Source: Pannonibacter phragmitetus DSM 14782 (GTDB lineage Bacteria > Pseudomonadota > Alphaproteobacteria > Rhizobiales > Stappiaceae). Taken from it: 64,000 nucleotides of DNA. The stretch lies in contig NZ_KB908224.1 of assembly GCF_000382365.1 (NCBI RefSeq), positions 81,947-145,946 of the forward strand, read 5' to 3'. Under the pieces are notes generated by a model that worked only from the letters and a program-made list of their open reading frames with translations, searched no databases and was not told the origin of the DNA. Shown one piece after another: positions 43,195 through 52,122 of this stretch. How positions within the stretch are numbered: position 1 is the stretch's first letter; each line of letters opens with the position of its first letter. Position numbers and translations under genes: made by a program.

Positions 43195-45201
43195 ATGAGT
43201 GATGACAGGATGATGGGCGAGGGTGGCCGGAGGCGGGATGAGCCCTGGATCTTCCGCACCTATGCGGGCCATTCCACGGCGGCCGATTCCAACAGGCTCT
43301 ACCGCGCCAATCTGGCCAAGGGTCAGACGGGTCTTTCCATCGCATTCGATCTGCCGACGCAGACCGGCTATGATCCGGATGACCTGCTGTCGCGCGGCGA
43401 GGTTGGCAAGGTGGGCGTGCCGGTGGCGCATCTGGGCGACATGCGCACCCTGTTTCAGGACATTCCGCTGGAGCGGATGAATACGTCCATGACGATCAAC
43501 GCCACCGCCCCCTGGCTGCTGGCGCTTTACGTGGCTGCAGCCGATGAGCAGGGGGCGGACCGCAAGCGGCTGGCCGGCACCACCCAGAACGACATCATCA
43601 AGGAATATCTCTCGCGCGGCACCTATGTCTTCCCGCCCGCGCCCTCGCTGCGGCTGACCACGGATGTGATCGCCTGGACCTACAGCGAGATGCCGAAGTG
43701 GAATCCGATGAATGTCTGCTCCTACCATCTGCAGGAAGCGGGGGCGACGCCGGTGCAGGAGTTGTCCTTCGCGCTGGCGACGGCCATCGCCATTCTGGAT
43801 GGCATGAAGGCGAGCGGGGCCATTCCGGAGGCGGAGTTTCCGCAGGCGGTGGGCCGCATTTCCTTTTTCGTCAATGCAGGCATGCGCTTCATCACCGAGA
43901 TGTGCAAGATGCGCGCCTTCACCGAACTCTGGGACGAGATCTGCCGCGACCGCTACGGCATCGCCGATCCGCGCTACCGCCGCTTCCGCTATGGGGTGCA
44001 GGTCAACTCGCTGGGGCTGACCGAGCCGCAGCCGGAGAATAATGTCTACCGCATTCTGATCGAGATGCTGGCGGTGGTGCTGTCGAAGGACGCCCGTGCC
44101 CGCGCCGTGCAGCTTCCTGCCTGGAACGAGGCGCTGGGCCTGCCCCGGCCTTTCGATCAGCAATGGTCGCTGCGCATGCAGCAGATCCTCGCCTATGAGA
44201 CGGACCTGCTCGATTATGACGATATTTTTGATGGCTCCTCCGTCATCACCGCCAGGGTGGAAGAGCTGAAGGCCGAAGCGCGGGCGGAGCTTGCGCGGAT
44301 CGATGCCATGGGCGGGGCAGTCGCTGCCGTCGAAACCAGCTACATGAAGCAGCAACTGGTGGAGGCGAACAGCCGCCGCCTTGCAGGCATCGAGAGCGGC
44401 GAGCAGATCGTCGTCGGCGTCAACCGGTGGACCGAAAGCGAGCCTTCGCCGCTGGCGGCCGGGGAAGATGGCGGTATCCTGACCGTTTCGGCGCATGTGG
44501 AAGATGAAGCCATCGAGCGCATCAAGGCCTGGCGTTCCGCCCGTGACGGGGCCGCTGCGGAGGCCGCGATTGCGGAGCTGAAGGCGGCGGCGCGCGAAGG
44601 GCGCAACATCATGGAGCCTTCGATTGCTGCGGCAAAGGCGGGTGTCACCACCGGTGAGTGGGGCGCAGCGCTGCGCGAGGTCTTCGGCGAGTACCGCGCC
44701 CCCACCGGCGTTGGCCGTGCCGCACGGGATGATGCAGGCGATGTGGCGGCGGTGCGCGAAAGCGTGGAAGCCGTCTCGCGCAAGCTGGGCCGCAGGTTGA
44801 AGTTCCTTGTCGGCAAGCCGGGCCTTGATGGCCATTCCAATGGCGCGGAGCAGATTGCCGTGCGCGCCCGCGACTGCGGCATGGAAGTGGTTTACGAGGG
44901 CATCCGCCTTACTCCGGCGCAGATCGTCAATGCGGCGCTGGAGGAGAGCGTGCATGTCATTGGCCTGTCGATCCTCTCCGGCTCCCATCTGGCGCTGGTG
45001 CGCGATGTGCTGGAGCGGCTCCGGGCGGCAGGCATTGCTGACGTTCCCGTCGTCGTTGGCGGCATCATTCCGGACGAGGATGCCCGGACGCTGAAGGCCA
45101 TGGGCGTTGCTGCCGTCTATACGCCGAAGGACTTCCAGCTCACCGGCATCATGGCCGATGTGGTGCGCATTGCCGGCGAGCAGGGAGAGCGGGCGGCCTG
45201 A
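43195..45201 (+). CDS. ecm: ethylmalonyl-CoA mutase
   Basis: This 668-residue B12-dependent mutase converts ethylmalonyl-CoA to methylsuccinyl-CoA. The N-terminal TIM-barrel part begins EPWIFRTYAGHSTAADSNRL and LAKGQTGLSIAFDLPTQTGY, the signature of Ecm/MeaA rather than classical methylmalonyl-CoA mutase. The C-terminal cobalamin domain has DGHSNG (545-550), with His547 as the lower axial ligand. The ATG at 43195 follows GGAGGG by seven bases; a start at 43156 is less likely. CcrA and mesaconyl-CoA hydratase genes are within 14 kb, and cobS-cobT supply the cofactor pathway. Confidence 0.94.
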   Translation: MSDDRMMGEGGRRRDEPWIFRTYAGHSTAADSNRLYRANLAKGQTGLSIAFDLPTQTGYDPDDLLSRGEVGKVGVPVAHLGDMRTLFQDIPLERMNTSMTINATAPWLLALYVAAADEQGADRKRLAGTTQNDIIKEYLSRGTYVFPPAPSLRLTTDVIAWTYSEMPKWNPMNVCSYHLQEAGATPVQELSFALATAIAILDGMKASGAIPEAEFPQAVGRISFFVNAGMRFITEMCKMRAFTELWDEICRDRYGIADPRYRRFRYGVQVNSLGLTEPQPENNVYRILIEMLAVVLSKDARARAVQLPAWNEALGLPRPFDQQWSLRMQQILAYETDLLDYDDIFDGSSVITARVEELKAEARAELARIDAMGGAVAAVETSYMKQQLVEANSRRLAGIESGEQIVVGVNRWTESEPSPLAAGEDGGILTVSAHVEDEAIERIKAWRSARDGAAAEAAIAELKAAAREGRNIMEPSIAAAKAGVTTGEWGAALREVFGEYRAPTGVGRAARDDAGDVAAVRESVEAVSRKLGRRLKFLVGKPGLDGHSNGAEQIAVRARDCGMEVVYEGIRLTPAQIVNAALEESVHVIGLSILSGSHLALVRDVLERLRAAGIADVPVVVGGIIPDEDARTLKAMGVAAVYTPKDFQLTGIMADVVRIAGEQGERAA

Positions 45202-45206
45202 AGCGG

Positions 45207-46100
45207 CTACACCCCGAACATCAGCCCGCAGCCGAACACGACCAGCCCGGCGCCGATCCAGGCGCCGGGGGCGGGCATTTCGCCGGTGCGCCACCACAGG
45301 AGCGGCAGCTGAAGCGCAGGCGTCGTGGCCGACAGGGTGGAAATGATGCCCACCTTGCCGCCGGACAGCGCAAACAGCACCAGCGTCATGCCCACGCCCA
45401 TGCCGATGAAGCCGGACAGGGCCGTCCAGCCGGCAATCCTGAGCGTGAGCGGGTTCGCCGGTTTAAGATAGGCAAAGGGCAGGGCGCCGAGGCAGACAAG
45501 GCCAAGCGCGGCGATGCCGATGCGCACGGCCGAGGCCACAACCGGATCTACGCCCGTTTCCATCACCGGACGGGCAATGAGCGAGCCGATGGACTGGGAG
45601 AGTGCGGCCGCCAGCCCGAGCAGAAGGCCGATCCACAAAGGCCCCTTGATGCTTTCCCATGTGTGCAACTGCGACCGGCGCTTGCCGAAGGCGATGGACA
45701 GCATCACCCCGGCAAAGCAGATGATGACACCGGCCAGCACCTGCCCGCTCAGCGCCTCGCCCAGCACCAGCCACCCCAGAACGGCAGACATGGGTGCGTT
45801 CAGCGAGAACAGCATGGCGGTGCGGCGCGGGCCCATGCGGTTCAGCGTCAGGAACAGGGCCGTATCGCCGATGAAGATGCCGATGAGGCCGGAGAGCACC
45901 AGCGCGCCCATGTGCTCATAGCCGAGCGAGCCCCAGCCGGGCCCAACGGTCACCGCAGCGGCCAGCATGGCAAAGACCATCAGCATGCGCAGCCGGTTGA
46001 AGGCAATTGCACCCAGATGGGAGGACGGTGTGGCGGAGATGATGCCGCCGTAAGCCCAGAGGGCCGCCGCCGCGAGCGCGGCGATTTCATAGATGGGCAT
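45207..46100 (-). CDS. EamA/DMT family transporter
   Basis: This 297-residue inner-membrane protein has ten hydrophobic segments in two EamA repeats (about 5-140 and 155-295). The conserved pattern is SGLIGIFIGDTALFLTLNRMG in the first repeat and SGFIGMGVGMTLVLFAL in the second. The substrate cannot be assigned. The ATG at 46100 lies 12 bases past the tenA stop region, so the two are probably cotranscribed. It converges with ecm, leaving five bases between stops. Confidence 0.88.
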   Translation of the reverse strand: MPIYEIAALAAAALWAYGGIISATPSSHLGAIAFNRLRMLMVFAMLAAAVTVGPGWGSLGYEHMGALVLSGLIGIFIGDTALFLTLNRMGPRRTAMLFSLNAPMSAVLGWLVLGEALSGQVLAGVIICFAGVMLSIAFGKRRSQLHTWESIKGPLWIGLLLGLAAALSQSIGSLIARPVMETGVDPVVASAVRIGIAALGLVCLGALPFAYLKPANPLTLRIAGWTALSGFIGMGVGMTLVLFALSGGKVGIISTLSATTPALQLPLLWWRTGEMPAPGAWIGAGLVVFGCGLMFGV

Positions 46101-46111
46101 GATGATGGGGG

Positions 46112-46825
46112 TCAGGCCGGTTGGGCCGCTCCTGCTGGGCCGTTCCAGGCCGCGTCGAAGAAGGACTTCTCTAGTGCGCACATGTGCACAAATCGCTCCA
46201 TGGCCCGGTTTCTCTCAGTTTCCGTGAGGCGGGCGGCGGTCCGGTTCATCTCGTCCCGCAGGAAGGTGACGAAGCCTTCGAAGCCGGGGCCGGCGTGCAG
46301 ATCGATCCACTCGGCCAGCCAGAATTCGGCCGGGCGCGGCTTTCTGGCCTCACGCTCGCCCCAGGTCAGATAGACCCATTCGGCGCAGAGCAGGCAGGCA
46401 AGCCCTTCCTCGTAGCTCGCCTCGGCGGCCTCCAGCAGCAGGCTGGCGAAGGCGCGGGTGACAGGCCCCTGTGCGGCCTCAAGATAGACCTCCGGCGCCA
46501 CATCGAGTGCGGCGAAGGAGCGGATGAAATAGTCGTTTTCATTTGAAGTCAGCAGCGCCAGGAACGCCGCAAACGGCCGCTTGGCCTCCATGTCCGGCGC
46601 CTTGGCCACCAGATAGCCGATGACGGAGGCCAGATCCGTGATGAAGGTGTAGTCCTCGATGAGATAGCGCACATAGGCCTCGCGCGGCATGGTGCCGCTG
46701 CCGATGGCATGAGTGAAGTGATGCTCCGTGGCGGCAATCCAGTTCTGCCCCGCTGCCTGCACCAGCTGGTCCGAAAAGCGTGTGCCGGCCTGCCCGGCGG
46801 CTCGGGCGTCTTCAGTGCCTGTCAT
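46112..46825 (-). CDS. tenA: TenA family protein
   Basis: This 237-residue protein matches the TenA/thiaminase II family, which salvages thiamin breakdown products or acts as a regulator. Helical segments such as HAIGSGTMPREAYVRYLIED, YTFITDLASVIGYLVAKAPD, ACLLCAEWVYLTWGE and ALEKSFFDAAW correspond to the active-site bundle. Whether it keeps full thiaminase chemistry is uncertain. GGAGGAA precedes the ATG at 46825; the longer upstream frame overlaps the asd terminator. Confidence 0.86.
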   Translation of the reverse strand: MTGTEDARAAGQAGTRFSDQLVQAAGQNWIAATEHHFTHAIGSGTMPREAYVRYLIEDYTFITDLASVIGYLVAKAPDMEAKRPFAAFLALLTSNENDYFIRSFAALDVAPEVYLEAAQGPVTRAFASLLLEAAEASYEEGLACLLCAEWVYLTWGEREARKPRPAEFWLAEWIDLHAGPGFEGFVTFLRDEMNRTAARLTETERNRAMERFVHMCALEKSFFDAAWNGPAGAAQPA

Positions 46826-46901
46826 CCGTTTCCTCCATTTGCCGTCAGTGTGCCCCTGCGGGGTGAGTGCGGCGTTTGTCTTTGGCGGCAACATAAAGCT
46901 G

Positions 46902-46932
46902 AAAAGCCCCGGATGTTCAATCCGGGGCTTTT
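46902..46932 (-). terminator. intrinsic terminator of asd
   Basis: AAAAGCCCCGGA (46902-46913) pairs perfectly with TCCGGGGCTTTT (46921-46932). It lies 30 bases past the asd stop codon and upstream of tenA, so it ends the asd transcript on the minus strand. Confidence 0.88.
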
Positions 46933-46961
46933 CCTGACAGGATCTGTTCAGTGCTGCGGGA

Positions 46962-47996
46962 TCAGGCGGCCTGCTTCTTCGGCTTGATCAGGCCGCGGTT
47001 CACCAGAACCTCGGCGATCTGCACGGCGTTGAGGGCAGCACCCTTGCGCAGGTTGTCGGCTACGACCCAGATGTTGAGGCCGTTCTCCACCGTGGCATCC
47101 TCGCGGATGCGCGAGATGTAGGTGGCGTCTTCACCGGCGGTCTCGTAAGGCGTGATGTAGCCGCCGTCCTCGCGCTTGTCGATGACGAGGCAGCCCGGCG
47201 CCTCGCGCAGGATGTCGCGCGCTTCATCGGCCGAGATCGGCTTCTCGAACTCGATGTTGACGCTTTCCGAGTGGCTGATGAACACCGGAACGCGCACGGC
47301 GGTGCAGGTGACCTTGATCTTCGGATCGAGGATCTTCTTGGTCTCGGCCAGAACCTTCCACTCTTCCTTCGTGTAGCCGTCTTCCATGAACACGTCGATG
47401 TGCGGGATGACGTTGAAGGCGATGCGCTTGGTGAACTTCTGGTTCTCGACCGGATCATTCACGAAGATGGCGCGGGTCTGGTTGAACAGCTCTTCCATCG
47501 CCTCCTTGCCGGCGCCCGAAACGGACTGGTAGGTGGAGATGACGACGCGCTTGATGGTGGCCGCGTCATGCAGCGGCTTCAGCGCCACGACGAGCTGCGC
47601 GGTGGAGCAGTTCGGGTTGGCGATGATGTTCTTCTTGGTGAAGCCGGCAACTGCGTCCGCATTCACTTCCGGCACGATCAGCGGCACTTCCGCGTCGTAG
47701 CGCCAGGCGGAAGAGTTATCGATGACGACGCAGCCCTGTGCGCCGATCTTCGGTGCCCATTCCTTGGCAACGCTGCCGCCGGCGGACATCAGGCAGATAT
47801 CGGTGTCGGAGAAATCATAGTTTTCCAGCGCCTGCACCTTCAGCGTCTTGTCGCCGAAGGAGACTTCGGTGCCCTGCGACCGGCGCGAGGCCAGCGGCAC
47901 GACTTCAGCTGCCGGGAAGCCGCGCTCGGCCAGAATGTCCAGCATTTCGCGGCCCACATTGCCCGTGGCACCAACAATGGCGATCTTGTAGCCCAT
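46962..47996 (-). CDS. asd: aspartate-semialdehyde dehydrogenase
   Basis: Asd reduces aspartyl phosphate to aspartate semialdehyde, the branch point to lysine/diaminopimelate, threonine, methionine and isoleucine. The 344-residue protein has the NADP motif GATGNVG (9-15) and the catalytic Cys130 in NPNCSTAQ. The ATG at 47996 follows AGAGAGG. That ribosome site can be masked by a fold with the leader RNA (see 47997-48107), and a threonine-rich leader peptide precedes it, so expression may respond to threonine supply. Confidence 0.96.
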   Translation of the reverse strand: MGYKIAIVGATGNVGREMLDILAERGFPAAEVVPLASRRSQGTEVSFGDKTLKVQALENYDFSDTDICLMSAGGSVAKEWAPKIGAQGCVVIDNSSAWRYDAEVPLIVPEVNADAVAGFTKKNIIANPNCSTAQLVVALKPLHDAATIKRVVISTYQSVSGAGKEAMEELFNQTRAIFVNDPVENQKFTKRIAFNVIPHIDVFMEDGYTKEEWKVLAETKKILDPKIKVTCTAVRVPVFISHSESVNIEFEKPISADEARDILREAPGCLVIDKREDGGYITPYETAGEDATYISRIREDATVENGLNIWVVADNLRKGAALNAVQIAEVLVNRGLIKPKKQAA

Positions 47997-48107
47997 GAAT
48001 TCCTCTCTCATCCGTCTCCCCGCTTGCCCGGCGGGCCCGCACACGCGGCACCTGCCCGGCTCTCCGGCGCCCGCCCATCCCGGGGGAGCGCGGGACGAGA
48101 GGCACCG
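47997..48107 (-). promoter_or_regulatory. structured asd leader that can mask the ribosome site
   Basis: Reading the minus strand, CTCTCGTCC (48101-48093), just after the leader-peptide stop, pairs with GGATGAGAG (48013-48005) by nine pairs (one G-U). The latter overlaps the 5' part of the asd Shine-Dalgarno. Next to it CTCCCC (48088-48083) pairs with GGGGAG (48021-48016), extending the stem across a small internal loop. A competing hairpin CACCGT-TTG-ACGGTG spans the leader stop codon. No U tract follows any stem, so control would be on translation rather than by an intrinsic terminator. Confidence 0.55.
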
Positions 48108-48233
48108 TCAAACGGTGGTTTTAGCGGTGGTTTTAGTGAGTTTGGTCGCGGTGGTCATAAGACGAGCGGCAGCAGCGCTGGCCGGAGCCATCGCCTCAAT
48201 GCCCATGTCTGCGGCAGCAAGCCGGAACATCAT
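48108..48233 (-). CDS. threonine-rich leader peptide of asd
   Basis: This 41-codon frame (tandem ATGs at 48233 and 48230) ends with MTTATKLTKTTAKTTV, in which 8 of 16 residues are Thr, mostly ACC codons, just before the stop. It is 111 bases upstream of asd on the same strand. Leader peptides rich in the regulated amino acid cause ribosome stalling in attenuation, as thrL does in enterobacteria. A shorter version from the ATG at 48158 (16 residues) is possible. The ribosome site is weak (TTGAG). That it is a regulatory leader is inference from codon content, position and RNA folding. Confidence 0.6.
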   Translation of the reverse strand: MMFRLAAADMGIEAMAPASAAAARLMTTATKLTKTTAKTTV

Positions 48234-48272
48234 CGTCTCAATCCACACTCTCTAACGGCAGGACCGGCCACG

Positions 48273-48301
48273 CTTTTGGCGGGAATTGCGGCTGTTGTCA
48301 A
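48273..48301 (-). promoter_or_regulatory. possible promoter of the asd leader transcript
   Basis: A perfect -35 hexamer TTGACA is read on the minus strand at 48301-48296. At 17-18 bases spacing only a weak -10 (CAAAAG, 48278-48273) is found. Transcription from here would begin about 30 bases before the leader peptide start and include the whole structured leader. Confidence 0.45.
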
Positions 48302-48329
48302 TGTTTGATTGGCTGGAGGCCGCTCCACC

Positions 48330-49529
48330 TCAGGGGTTGAGCGGTGCGGTCCGGTTCCGCCCCAGCGTGGGGACGGCGACGATGAAGGCGCAGGCCGCAC
48401 AGGCGGCGATGGCGCCCACCATGGGCAGCACACTTCCGTCGAAGAACGGGCTGGCCAGCACCAGCATCAGGGCGCCAGCCAGCATCTGCAGCGTGCCGCC
48501 GAGAGACGAGGCAAGGCCTGCGTTCTCGCCGTGATCGTCCAGCGCCATCACCATGGTGGGCGCAATGACGAGACCAAGGCAGGCATTGCCGAGGAAGAGC
48601 AGCACCATCACCAGGGCCAGAGCATCGAAGCCGAAGGCCACCAGCGTCACCAGCACCCCGTTGCACAGGGCAAAGCCGGCGACGGCCAGAAAGGCGACGC
48701 GCGCCATGCCATGCTTGCGCCCGAGCCCGGCCGCGAGCTGCGACGTGCCGAAAAAGCCGATGGCATTCAGCGCGAAGGCAAGGCTGAAGCCCACCGGGCT
48801 CATGCCGTAGTGGCCGGTATAGACAAACGAGGCCGCGCCGATGAAGACGAAGAAGCTCGCCATGCCGAAGCCGCCCGTCATCGTCAGCCCGAGGAAGCGG
48901 GCATCGCGCATCAGGTCAAGGCAGCCTCCGAAAATGGCTTTCGGCCGCAGCGGCATGCGCCGCTCCTGCGGCAGGGTTTCGGGCAGCTGCCAGGCAGTGA
49001 GGGCCATGGCCAGTGCTGCGGCGAGGCCAAGGGCCACGAACAGGAACCGCCAGCTTCCCACCGCAATGATGGCCGAGCCGGTGAGCGGTGCCAGCATCGG
49101 CGAGATGCTGATCACCAGCATCACGAGCGCCATCAGCTGGGTGGCTTCCGTGCCGGTGTGCATGTCGCGCACGATGGCGCGCGGGATGACCATGGCAGCC
49201 GCGGCGCCCAGGGCCTGTACGAAACGGCCGAAGACCAGCCAGTTGATATCCGGGGCCAGCGCACAGATGGCCGATCCGGCAATGAACACGGCAAGCCCTG
49301 CGTAAACAGGACGCTTGCGGCCCAGCCAGTCGGCCATCGGCCCATAGATCAGCTGGGCAAGGCCAAAGGCAAGGAAATAGGCGGTAAACGTCATCTGAGC
49401 AGCGCTGGCGGTCGTGCCAAGGCCAGCCGTGATCTGCGGCAGGGCCGGCAGATAAAGATCGACCGCAAAGGGGCCAATGCAGGAAAGCAGGCCAAGCACA
49501 AGGGCAAGGCGCGAGAAGCCGCGTGTCAT
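48330..49529 (-). CDS. Bcr/CflA family drug exporter
   Basis: This 399-residue major-facilitator protein has 12 hydrophobic helices. The signature opening DLYLPALPQITAGLGTTAS, motif A as GPMADWLGRKRPVYAG and RFVQALGAAAAMVIPRAIVRD are typical of Bcr/CflA proton-driven exporters of small drugs such as bicyclomycin or sulfonamides. The ATG at 49529 begins the first helix; the frame upstream to 49724 lacks coding features. It lies upstream of the asd leader on the same strand, but the asd promoter separates them. Confidence 0.9.
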   Translation of the reverse strand: MTRGFSRLALVLGLLSCIGPFAVDLYLPALPQITAGLGTTASAAQMTFTAYFLAFGLAQLIYGPMADWLGRKRPVYAGLAVFIAGSAICALAPDINWLVFGRFVQALGAAAAMVIPRAIVRDMHTGTEATQLMALVMLVISISPMLAPLTGSAIIAVGSWRFLFVALGLAAALAMALTAWQLPETLPQERRMPLRPKAIFGGCLDLMRDARFLGLTMTGGFGMASFFVFIGAASFVYTGHYGMSPVGFSLAFALNAIGFFGTSQLAAGLGRKHGMARVAFLAVAGFALCNGVLVTLVAFGFDALALVMVLLFLGNACLGLVIAPTMVMALDDHGENAGLASSLGGTLQMLAGALMLVLASPFFDGSVLPMVGAIAACAACAFIVAVPTLGRNRTAPLNP

Positions 49530-49814
49530 GCTGGGTGTCCGCAGAAGGAGAGCGTGGGAATGGCCGGCGGCACTCAAGTGGCCAGCCGGCGGATGTTGGG
49601 CCATCCGCACTAGATGCCTGAGTAAAAACCCGGCGGGGGCTTCTGTCCAGAATTTATCTGCAGTCTGACACCCCGAGCCTTGCGGGCTGTTGCGCAACTG
49701 CCGCAGTTCCGGGCTCTGCGTCACAAAAGCTTCATGGCTCTGTCACCACAGCTTCGTCTGCGCTGCCTAGCGTGCCCCGTCTTTCAACCAAACATCTCGC
49801 TTCGGGGGAGCATC

Positions 49815-52028
49815 ATGATTTCTCTGCGCAGCCAGCTTCTGGCTGGTTTTTCCGTTTTGGCTGCGGTTTCACACGCATCTGCCGCCGACACCTATTTCAC
49901 CCGCATCGCCACCATGCCGGTCTACAAGACGCTGGCCGAAGGCGTTGATCCTGCGACGCAGACTTCTGCCGAGATCATCACCGCGACGAAGGATGGCCAG
50001 ACGCTGGTCTTTTCCGACAGCCCCGGTGAAGCCGTGGTGTTCGTTGACATCGCCAATCCGGCTGAGCCGAAGCCGGCCGGCCGCATCGCCATGGGCGGTG
50101 AGCCCACTTCGGTAACGGCGGCGCAGAAGTTCATCCTCGCCGGTGTCAACACCAGCCCGAACTACACCGAGCCGTCGGGCCATCTGGCTGTCATCAGCCT
50201 TGCGGACAAGTCCATCGCTGCGACCTGCGACGTGAAGGGCCAGCCGGATTCGGTTGGTATTTCGCCGGACGGCAAGTTCCTGGCGGTCGCCATCGAGAAC
50301 GAGCGCGATGAAGAGCTGAACGAAGGCAAGCTGCCGCAGATGCCGGCTGGCCATGTCGCCATCTTCGATCTGGATGCCGATGGCATGCCCGTCAACTGCG
50401 ATGCAGCCCGCATCGTCGATGTCACCGGCCTTGCCGAAATCGCACCGGAAGATCCGGAGCCGGAATTTGTCTCGATCAACGAAGACAACGTCGCGGTCCT
50501 GACGCTGCAGGAAAACAACCATCTGGCCCTCATCGACCTTGCTTCCGGCAAGGTGACGGCACATTTCTCAGCCGGCACCGCCAGTGCGGAAGCTGTTCCG
50601 GTCGCCAAGGGTGCCAGCTCCGACGCCTCGGGCAACACCGAGAACGTCAAGCGTGAGCCCGATGCCGTGGCCTGGCTCGGCAATGACCGCTTCATCACCG
50701 CCAACGAAGGCGACTATGAAGGCGGCTCGCGCGGCTTCACCATCTGGAACACCAAGGGTGAAGTGCTCTACGACAGCGGCAACAAGCTTGAGCACATCGC
50801 CATGATGACCGGCCACTATCCGGCCAAGCGCGCGTCCAAGAAGGGCAACGAGCCGGAGGGCGTCGCCATCGGCGAGTTCGGCGGCCAGTCGCTGATCTTC
50901 GTGAACTCCGAGCGCGCCAATATGGTGTCGGTGTTCAAGGACACGGGCGGCGAGCCGCAGTTCCTGCAGATGCTGCCCACCCACGTGGCTCCGGAAGGCG
51001 TGCTGGCGATCCCGTCCCGCAATCTGTTCGTTGTCGCCAACGAAGCGGACAGCGCCGAAGATGGCCTGCGCTCGCAGGTCGGCATCTATGAATTCGGCGC
51101 GGACAAGCCGGCCTATCCGGTGCTGACCTCCGCCATCGATCCGGAGACCCGTGCTCCGATCGGCTGGGGTGCGCTCTCGGGTCTTGCGGCTGACAAGACC
51201 GACCCGAACAAGCTCTATGCGGTTTCGGACAGCTTCTATGACAAGGCCCGCATCTACACGCTGAACCTGTCGAAGAGCCCGGTGGAGATCGCTTCCTACG
51301 TGAACATCACCGGCGGCTCGCCGAAGAAGTTTGACATGGAAGGTATTTCGCTGGCTAAGGATGGCGGTTTCTGGCTCGTCAGCGAAGGCAATCCGGAGAA
51401 GGAAGGCGTGCCGCATCTCCTGGTCAAGGCTGACGCCGATGGCAAGGTGACGGAAGAAATCAGCCTGCCTGAAGCTCTCGTTGCCCAGTCCAAGCGTTTC
51501 AGCTTCGAAGGCGTTGCCGAGTTCGAGCGTGGCGGCAAGACGCTGGTCGTGACGGCGATCCAGCGCGAGTGGGGCGATGATGCCAAGGGCCTCGTCAAGC
51601 TTGGCATCTACAACCCTGCGGACAAGTCCTGGGGCTTCGTCCACTATCCGCTCGACAAGCCGAAGAGCTCTGCCGGCGGCTGGATGGGCCTTTCCGAAAT
51701 CACCCATCTGGGCGGCGAGCGTTTTGCCGTGCTGGAGCGTGACAATCAGGGCGGCGAATTTGCTGCCATCAAGCAGGTCACCGTGATCGATCTTGCCGGC
51801 ATCGAGCCGGTTGCCCTCGGCGGCACCCTGCCGGTGGTGGAGAAGACCGTGAAGCTGGATCTGATCCCGGCGCTGGCCTCGACCAAGGGCTGGCTGCTCG
51901 ACAAGCCGGAAGGTTTCGCCGTCACCGCCGATGGCCGGATGATCCTCGTCACCGACAACGACGGCGTCGACGATGCGCCGGGTGAAACCCAGATCTTCAC
52001 CCTTGGTTCGGTGGACAAGCTGAACTGA
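49815..52028 (+). CDS. large secreted esterase-like/phytase-family beta-propeller protein
   Basis: This 737-residue exported protein (signal peptide ending SHASAA) contains propeller-like repeats. The first half (about 30-420) resembles alkaline-phosphatase-associated or choice-of-anchor-I proteins, with EPDAVAWLGNDRFITANEGD and NEPEGVAIGEFGGQSLIFVN. The second half (about 450-737) matches the esterase-like-phytase family, with DMEGISLAKDGGFWLVSEG and FSFEGVAEFERGGKTLVV. GGGGGAG lies five bases before the ATG. It is monocistronic with a strong terminator. The substrate is unknown; phosphorus scavenging is plausible. Confidence 0.85.
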   Translation: MISLRSQLLAGFSVLAAVSHASAADTYFTRIATMPVYKTLAEGVDPATQTSAEIITATKDGQTLVFSDSPGEAVVFVDIANPAEPKPAGRIAMGGEPTSVTAAQKFILAGVNTSPNYTEPSGHLAVISLADKSIAATCDVKGQPDSVGISPDGKFLAVAIENERDEELNEGKLPQMPAGHVAIFDLDADGMPVNCDAARIVDVTGLAEIAPEDPEPEFVSINEDNVAVLTLQENNHLALIDLASGKVTAHFSAGTASAEAVPVAKGASSDASGNTENVKREPDAVAWLGNDRFITANEGDYEGGSRGFTIWNTKGEVLYDSGNKLEHIAMMTGHYPAKRASKKGNEPEGVAIGEFGGQSLIFVNSERANMVSVFKDTGGEPQFLQMLPTHVAPEGVLAIPSRNLFVVANEADSAEDGLRSQVGIYEFGADKPAYPVLTSAIDPETRAPIGWGALSGLAADKTDPNKLYAVSDSFYDKARIYTLNLSKSPVEIASYVNITGGSPKKFDMEGISLAKDGGFWLVSEGNPEKEGVPHLLVKADADGKVTEEISLPEALVAQSKRFSFEGVAEFERGGKTLVVTAIQREWGDDAKGLVKLGIYNPADKSWGFVHYPLDKPKSSAGGWMGLSEITHLGGERFAVLERDNQGGEFAAIKQVTVIDLAGIEPVALGGTLPVVEKTVKLDLIPALASTKGWLLDKPEGFAVTADGRMILVTDNDGVDDAPGETQIFTLGSVDKLN

Positions 52029-52052
52029 TCTCTTCCGCAGATGCCATCACCG

Positions 52053-52081
52053 GAGCCCGGGCCTCACGCCCGGGCTCTTTT
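52053..52081 (+). terminator. intrinsic terminator of the phytase-like gene
   Basis: GAGCCCGGGC (52053-52062) pairs perfectly with GCCCGGGCTC (52068-52077) around a five-base loop, followed by TTTT. It lies 25 bases past the stop codon. Confidence 0.85.
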
Positions 52082-52122
52082 CGTTTCAAACGGCAGGCGG
52101 GCGAAGAGCCTTGGCAGCCCGG

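Noticed and set aside
43006..45297. 763-codon open frame on the minus strand
   Set aside because: It is the antisense shadow of the ethylmalonyl-CoA mutase gene, has His/Arg/Gly-rich composition and no family features.
48001..48107. intrinsic terminator in the asd leader
   Set aside because: GC-rich stems exist but none is followed by a T tract, so a transcription-attenuation model like thrL is not supported; masking of the ribosome site fits better.
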